Shown here in pieces: positions 59,966 to 64,000 of a DNA stretch of 64,000 nt. Origin of the DNA: VAZQ01 sp963744275 (GTDB lineage: Bacteria > Pseudomonadota > Alphaproteobacteria > Rhizobiales > Xanthobacteraceae); NCBI GenBank assembly GCA_963744275.1, contig CAVUSX010000010.1:1-64000 (forward strand), in the 5' to 3' direction. Within the stretch, counting starts at the first letter, position 1; the number at the start of each line of letters is the position of its first letter. The translations under genes and the position numbers were made by a program. Below the pieces are notes generated by a model. That model had not been told where the DNA came from, did not search any database, and saw nothing but the letters and a program-made list of their open reading frames with translations.

Positions 59966-60096
59966 ACTTTTCCCGGGCGCAGCGCAGCACCTCTTGGTGG
60001 TGCGCTGCTGACCCGGGATCGTTCCAGAGCTCTGAATTCGTAACGATCCCGGATCAGCGGTGCATCGCTTCGCGCTGCACCGCGTCCGGGAAAAGT
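59966..60096. repeat. Intergenic palindromic repeat (family D)
   Basis: ACTTTTCCCGG and CCGGGAAAAGT are perfect outer arms; inside, GCGCAGCACC faces GGTGGTGCGCTGC and TTCGTAACGATCCCGGATC faces GACCCGGGATCGTT. The long folded element fills the gap between the convergent hydrolase and mutM genes. The type, with TCCCGGA and GCTGCACCGCG, is a familiar Bradyrhizobium intergenic repeat. Confidence 0.68.
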
Positions 60097-60116
60097 ACAA
60101 AGGCCTGCAGCCCTCA

Positions 60117-61005
60117 TCACCGCTGGCACACCGGGCAGAAGAAGGTCGAGCGCCCGGTCTGCACGATGCGCTTGATGGTGCCGCCGCAGCCGCGCCGCGG
60201 GCAGCGCTCGCCTTCGCGGTCGTAGACCGCGAATTGATGCTGGAACAGGCCGAGCTCGCCGTCGGTGCGCTTGTGGTCGCGCAGCGACGAGCCGCCGGCG
60301 GCGATCGCATCCTCGAGCACGTCGCGGATGCCGGCGACCAGCGCGCGCGCGCGTTCGTTGGGCGCGCCGGAGCGCGCCGCGATGGTGGAGGCGCGGCGCT
60401 TGGGCGACAGCCGCGCGCGCCACAGCGCCTCGCAGACGTAGATGTTGCCGAGCCCGGCCACCACCCGCTGATCGGACAGCGCCGCCTTGAGGCTCGTCTT
60501 CTTGCCGCGCGCAGGCGTGCGCCAGCATGGCGGCGTCGAAGGCGTTGCCGAGCGGCTCGGGCCCGAGCGCGCGCAACAACGGCTCCTGGTCGAGCTCGGT
60601 CGCGCGGCACCAGCTTCATGGAGCCGAAGCGGCGCGGATCGTTGAAGGCGATCCAGGCGCCGTTCGACATGTGGAAGACCACATGATCGTGGGTGGCGTG
60701 CTGCGGCTTCGCGTGATGATATTTGCCGGGCACGCGCGCGCCGCCGTCATCGCGTGCGACGACGCGGAACGATCCCGACATGCCCAGATGCATCAGCAGC
60801 ACATCGCCGGAGGAGAGATCGACCAGGAGATATTTGGCGCGGCGGCCGATTCCGGTGACGGTATGGCCCTCCAGCCGCGCCGCGAAGTCGGCCGGCAGCG
60901 GCCAGCGCAGATCGCGCCGGCGCGCCTCCACGGTCTGAAGCGCGCGCCCTGCATGACGGGCTCGAGGCCGCGGCGCACCGTCTCGACTTCCGGAAGCTCA
61001 GGCAT
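60117..61005 (-). CDS. mutM: Formamidopyrimidine-DNA glycosylase, three frameshifts
   Basis: The N-terminal catalytic PELPEVETVRRGLEPV, the MHLGMSGSF loop, NDPRRFGSM, VAGLGNIYVCEALW (helix-two-turn-helix) and the zinc finger CPRRGCGG ... FFCPVCQR are all present, in four frames. Shifts lie near 60938 (a base missing), 60600 and 60505 (extra bases). The corrected protein is 295 residues, close to the family norm. It excises 8-oxoguanine. Divergent from ubiE, as is usual in relatives. Confidence 0.92.
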
Positions 61006-61115
61006 GGATGAATTACCCGTTCGGTCCCGCTCACCATAAGGGCGAAACGGCCGGCCGACACATAGAACTCCTGCCCGGCGCGCGCTATGGTCTTGGCGGA
61101 CAAGGACGATCGCCA

Positions 61116-61913
61116 ATGAACGCAGCCGCATGCGGAGCGCACAGAAGAGTTTCCCGAGAGCGCCGAGACGACCCATTTCGGCTTCCGGGACGTGCCGCTT
61201 GGCGCCAAGCAGGCGATGGTGGACGACGTGTTCCACAGCGTGGCGCAACCGCTACGACCTGATGAACGACTTGATGTCGGGCGGGCTGCATCGCGCCTGG
61301 AAGGATGCGCTGGTGACCGCCGTGAACCCGCCGACGGCGATGAGCCGGCCGTTCTCGCTGCTCGATCTCGCCGGCGGCACCGGCGACGTGGCGTTCCGGG
61401 TGCTGGCGGCCGGCGGCGCCGCCACCCGCGCCACCGTGGTCGACATCAACCCCGACATGCTCGACGTCGGGCGCGCAGCGCGCCGCCGCGCGCGGGCTCG
61501 CGGCCGCCACCTTCGTGGAGGGCAATGCCGAGGCGCTGCCGTTTCCGGACCGTTCCTTCGATGCGGTGACGATCGCGTTCGGCATCCGCAACGTGCCGCG
61601 CATCGAGGCGGCGCTGCGCGAGGCGCACCGGGTGCTGGCCATCGGGGGCCGCTTCCTGTGCCTCGAGTTCTCCACCGTCGACGTGCCGGGCCTCGACGCG
61701 CTCTACGACTTCTACTCGTTCAACGTCATTCCGGCGCTCGGGCGCGCGGTCACCGGCGACGCGGAGGCCTATCGCTATCTGGTGGAATCGATCCGCCGGT
61801 TTCCGCCGCCGGAGAGCTTTGCCGAGATGATGCGGGCGGCCGGACTGGCCCGCGTCTCCTTTCGTCCGCTCACCGGCGGCATCGTGGCGCTGCATTCGGG
61901 CTGGCGATTGTGA
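61116..61913 (+). CDS. ubiE: Ubiquinone/menaquinone C-methyltransferase UbiE, three frameshifts
   Basis: SAM methyltransferase motifs LLDLAGGTGDVAFRVLA, VDINPDML, FDAVTIAFGIRNV and LEFSTVDVPGLDALYDFYSF are those of UbiE. Extra bases near 61132, 61249 and in 61478-61495 shift the frame; correction gives 264 residues. It C-methylates the quinone ring. The stop overlaps the ubiB GTG. Confidence 0.93.
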
Positions 61914-63550
61914 TCACTGCGATTGCCCATCTGGTCCGGCTCGCGCGCGCGGGCCTGGTGTTCGCCCGCGAGGGCGTGTTCGCGCTGGTCGATCCGGCGC
62001 AATTGCCGCCGCCCGCGCGGCTCGCGCTGCGGGCGGCGCGCCTCATCGAGCGGCCCGTCGAGCACGATCGCGAGCAATCGTCTGGCCGCGGCCTTGACCC
62101 GGCTCGGCCCCACCTATGTGAAGCTCGGCCAGTTCCTGGCGACGCGGCCCGACGTGGTCGGGGTCGTGCTGGCGCGCGACCTGGAATCCCTGCAGGACCG
62201 GATGGCGCCGTTCCCGCAGGCGGAAGCCGAGCGCATGATCGAGGCGGCGTTCGAGCGCCCGCTGTCGCCGACGTTCGCGGTCTTCGGCCCGCCGGTCGCG
62301 GCCGCCTCCATCGCGCAGGTTCACCGCGCCGAGGTCGCGCGCCGCGACGGGGCGCGGCGCGGTCGCGGTGAAAGTGCTGCGGCCCGGCATCGAGCACCGC
62401 TGCAAGGTCGATCTCGCCGCCTTCGCGTTCGTGGCGCGCCACGCCGAGAACCTGTCGGCCGAGGCGCGGCGGCTGCGTCTCATCGAGGTGGTCGAGACGC
62501 TGCGCCGCTCGGTCACCATCGAGATGGATCTGCGGCTGGAGGCCGCCGCGCTGTCCGAGATGGCGGAGAACACCAAGGCACGACCCGGATTTCCGCGTGC
62601 CGGCGTCGATTGGAACCGCACCGCGCGCGACGTGCTCACGCTCGAATGGATCGATGGCGACGCCGCTCGTCGGACCGCGCCGCGCTCGAGGCCAAGGGCT
62701 TCGACCTCAAGGCGCTCGGCCGCGCCGTGATCCAGACCTTCCTGCGCCATGCGCTGCGCGACGGCTTCTTCCATGCCGACATGCATCCCGGCAATCTGTT
62801 CGTCGACGACGACGCGCAAGCTGGTCGCGGTCGATTTCGGCATCATGGGCCGGCTCGGCCGCAAGGAGCGCCGCTTCCTCGCCGAGATCCTGCTACGGCT
62901 TCATCACCCGCGATTATCAGCGCACGGCCGAGGTGCATTTCGAGGCCGGCTACGTGCCGCCGCAGCATTCGGTCGAGAGCTTCGCGCAGGCGATCCGCGC
63001 CATCGGCGAGCCGATCCACAACCGCACCGCCGAAGACATCTCGATGGCGAAGCTCCTGATGCTGCTGTTCGAGGTCACCGGCCTGTTCGACATGCGCACG
63101 CGCCCGGAGCTGCTGCTCCTGCAGAAGACCATGGTGGTGGTCGAAGGGCGTGGCGCGCGGGCTCGATCCCAAGCTCGACATGTGGACGGTGGCGGAGCCG
63201 GTGGTGCGCGAATGGATCGAGCGCCATCTCGGCCCCGCCGGCCAGCTCGAAGACGCCGCCGAGGGGGTGCGCGAGCTGGGCCGCATCGCTCGGGCGGCCT
63301 GCCGGCGCTCATGGGGCGCGCCGCCGTCCTGACCGAGCAGCTCGACGCCATCACCCGCGACGGCCTGGTGCTGGCGCCCGAGACGGTGGCCGCGATCGGG
63401 CGCGCCGAGGCACGGCGCAGCCGCTGGTCCGCGCCGGCCCTGTGGGTGATCGCGGCGCTGCTCGCCTGGCTGATCATCCGGGTTGGTAGGCATGCGCCTG
63501 AGACATCGCATGCGGCATCGATCCGTCGCGGCGGATGGCGGCCAGAGTGA
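61910..63550 (+). CDS. ubiB: Ubiquinone biosynthesis kinase-like UbiB, about ten frameshifts
   Basis: The GTG start overlaps ubiE. KLGQFLATRPDVVGV (KxGQ), AAASIAQVHRAEVA (alanine-rich loop), LRDGFFHADMHPGNLF and AVDFGIMGRLG are ABC1/UbiB kinase-like motifs, and two C-terminal membrane-like stretches (LWVIAALLAWLIIRV) end the protein. Changes of frame near 62056, 62357, 62579, 62604, 62659, 62669, 62814, 62892, 63147 and 63294 (eight insertions, two deletions) add up to a 544-residue product. That density, in the last 4 kb of the window, points to poor read support. Confidence 0.9.
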
Positions 63551-63573
63551 TTGCATTGATGGCAATGCAATCA
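63548..63573. promoter_or_regulatory. Perfect palindrome upstream of the antitoxin gene
   Basis: TGATTGCATT and AATGCAATCA are perfect 10-base arms around GATGGC. The left arm overlaps the ubiB stop, and the site lies 45 bases before the antitoxin ATG. Ribbon-helix-helix antitoxins bind such sites to repress themselves. Confidence 0.6.
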
Positions 63574-63617
63574 TCCGCTAGGATAGGGTTCGCTGAAGTT
63601 GCGGCGGAGCCGACCGG

Positions 63618-63781
63618 ATGGCCAGCATCACGATTCGCGGGCTGGATGACGACCTCAAGCAGCGCCTGCGGCTGCGCGCGGCCCGCCATGGCCGCTCCAT
63701 GGAGGACGAAGCCCGCACCATCCTGCGCGGCATGGCGGACGAGAGCACCGGCGCTTCGCCCGCGACCGGCGCGCCGCGATG
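63618..63781 (+). CDS. FitA/VapB-type ribbon-helix-helix antitoxin, toxin not seen
   Basis: About 54 residues. ASITIRGLDDDLKQRLRLRA and GRSMEDEARTILR form the ribbon-helix-helix typical of FitA antitoxins of VapC toxins. No PIN-domain toxin follows; the coaBC gene begins at once. The frame runs past 63781 only because one A seems lost in GATG(A)CCACGG; with it the stop becomes TGA overlapping the coaBC ATG. Confidence 0.7.
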
Positions 63782-64000
63782 CCACGGCGAAGCGCGCCGC
63801 GCCGCTGCCCGAGCCGCACCGGCCGAGCGCGTCCTGTCTGATCATCGGCGGCGGCATCGCGGCCTACAAATCGCTCGACCTCATTCGCCGGCTGCGGGAG
63901 CGCGGCGCCACGGTGCGGTGCGTGCTCACCGCGGCGGCGCAGAAGTTCGTCACGCCGCTCGCGGCCGGCGCGTTCGAGCGGCGAGCGCGTCTTCACCGAC
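63779..64000 (+). CDS. coaBC: Phosphopantothenoylcysteine decarboxylase/phosphopantothenate-cysteine ligase, 3' end outside the window
   Basis: The N-terminal flavoprotein domain is recognisable: CLIIGGGIAAYKSLDLIRRL and VRCVLTAAAQKFVTPLAAGA, with a further extra base near 63974 before GERVFTD. The family normally has about 400 residues; only some 75 are inside the window. It makes 4'-phosphopantetheine, a coenzyme A precursor. The ubiE-ubiB-antitoxin-coaBC order matches relatives. Confidence 0.82.

Overview
The window comes from a high-GC alphaproteobacterium, most likely a Hyphomicrobiales relative of Bradyrhizobium, Rhodopseudomonas or Xanthobacteraceae. Four things support this: the gene orders trpS-usp-nifU-tsaB-rimI and miaB-phoH-ybeY-hlyC-lnt-XRE-metK-trmB; the order rimP-nusA-ylxR-infB-(YcxB-like)-rbfA-truB-rpsO-pnp; the fabI-fabB-fabA block divergent from an irr gene whose product carries a GCPWHD haem motif; and several palindromic intergenic repeat families of the kind common in that group. 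The assignment rests on recognition of gene order and motifs; no database search was made.

Layout. 1-5.1 kb is an accessory stretch: the 3' part of a DUF1552 gene, a Tat-type metallo-beta-lactamase-fold hydrolase, a secreted ankyrin-repeat protein, a decayed VOC/glyoxalase remnant and an MsrQ-like cytochrome b membrane protein. 5.3-12.8 kb holds a secreted protein of unknown function, asnS, a large beta-helical repeat protein followed by an orphan C-terminal-like ORF, and a minus-strand set of Tat metallophosphoesterase, cupredoxin, ECF sigma factor and zinc-finger anti-sigma factor. 12.9-21.1 kb is housekeeping: obgE, proB, two small conserved-looking genes, a PfkB/adenosine kinase, trpS, usp, a NifU-like scaffold gene, tsaB and rimI. 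21.2-23.4 kb is an exported pair, a small c-type cytochrome and a three-part protein (carboxypeptidase-regulatory-like domain, haem motif, Vgb-like propeller). 23.6-33.7 kb runs miaB, phoH, ybeY, hlyC, lnt, an XRE regulator, metK, trmB and a DUF2336 gene. 34-45.2 kb is the translation/RNA operon from the rimP leader to the pnp terminator. 45.3-49.4 kb has a GlcG/HbpS protein, fabI, fabB, fabA and irr. 49.4-57.5 kb is mixed: a heavily broken autotransporter, an SH3 protein, D-glycerate dehydrogenase, a small secreted protein, moeB and an exported pseudoprotease. 57.6-64 kb has a zinc-ribbon protein, enoyl-CoA hydratase, an exported alpha/beta hydrolase, mutM, ubiE-ubiB, a lone FitA/VapB-type antitoxin and the start of coaBC.

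Data quality matters to any reader. At least 17 genes, including normally essential or single-copy ones (obgE, trpS, pnp, fabB, mutM, ubiE, ubiB), are interrupted by single-base indels that restore a full-length family product when one base is added or removed. They are unevenly spread (none seen in 5-13 kb, 24-34 kb or 37-43 kb; about ten in ubiB alone) and most look like assembly or read errors. I annotate such genes as one CDS across the shift and give the approximate site.

How the genes work together. Most of the window is core translation and RNA metabolism (initiation, tRNA modification, ribosome maturation, RNA decay), unsaturated fatty-acid synthesis, ubiquinone synthesis and DNA repair. 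The less understood material is the DUF1552/MBL/ankyrin cassette, the ECF-cupredoxin-phosphoesterase set, the cytochrome/propeller pair, the beta-helix protein with its orphan partner, and several perfect palindromes upstream of regulators.
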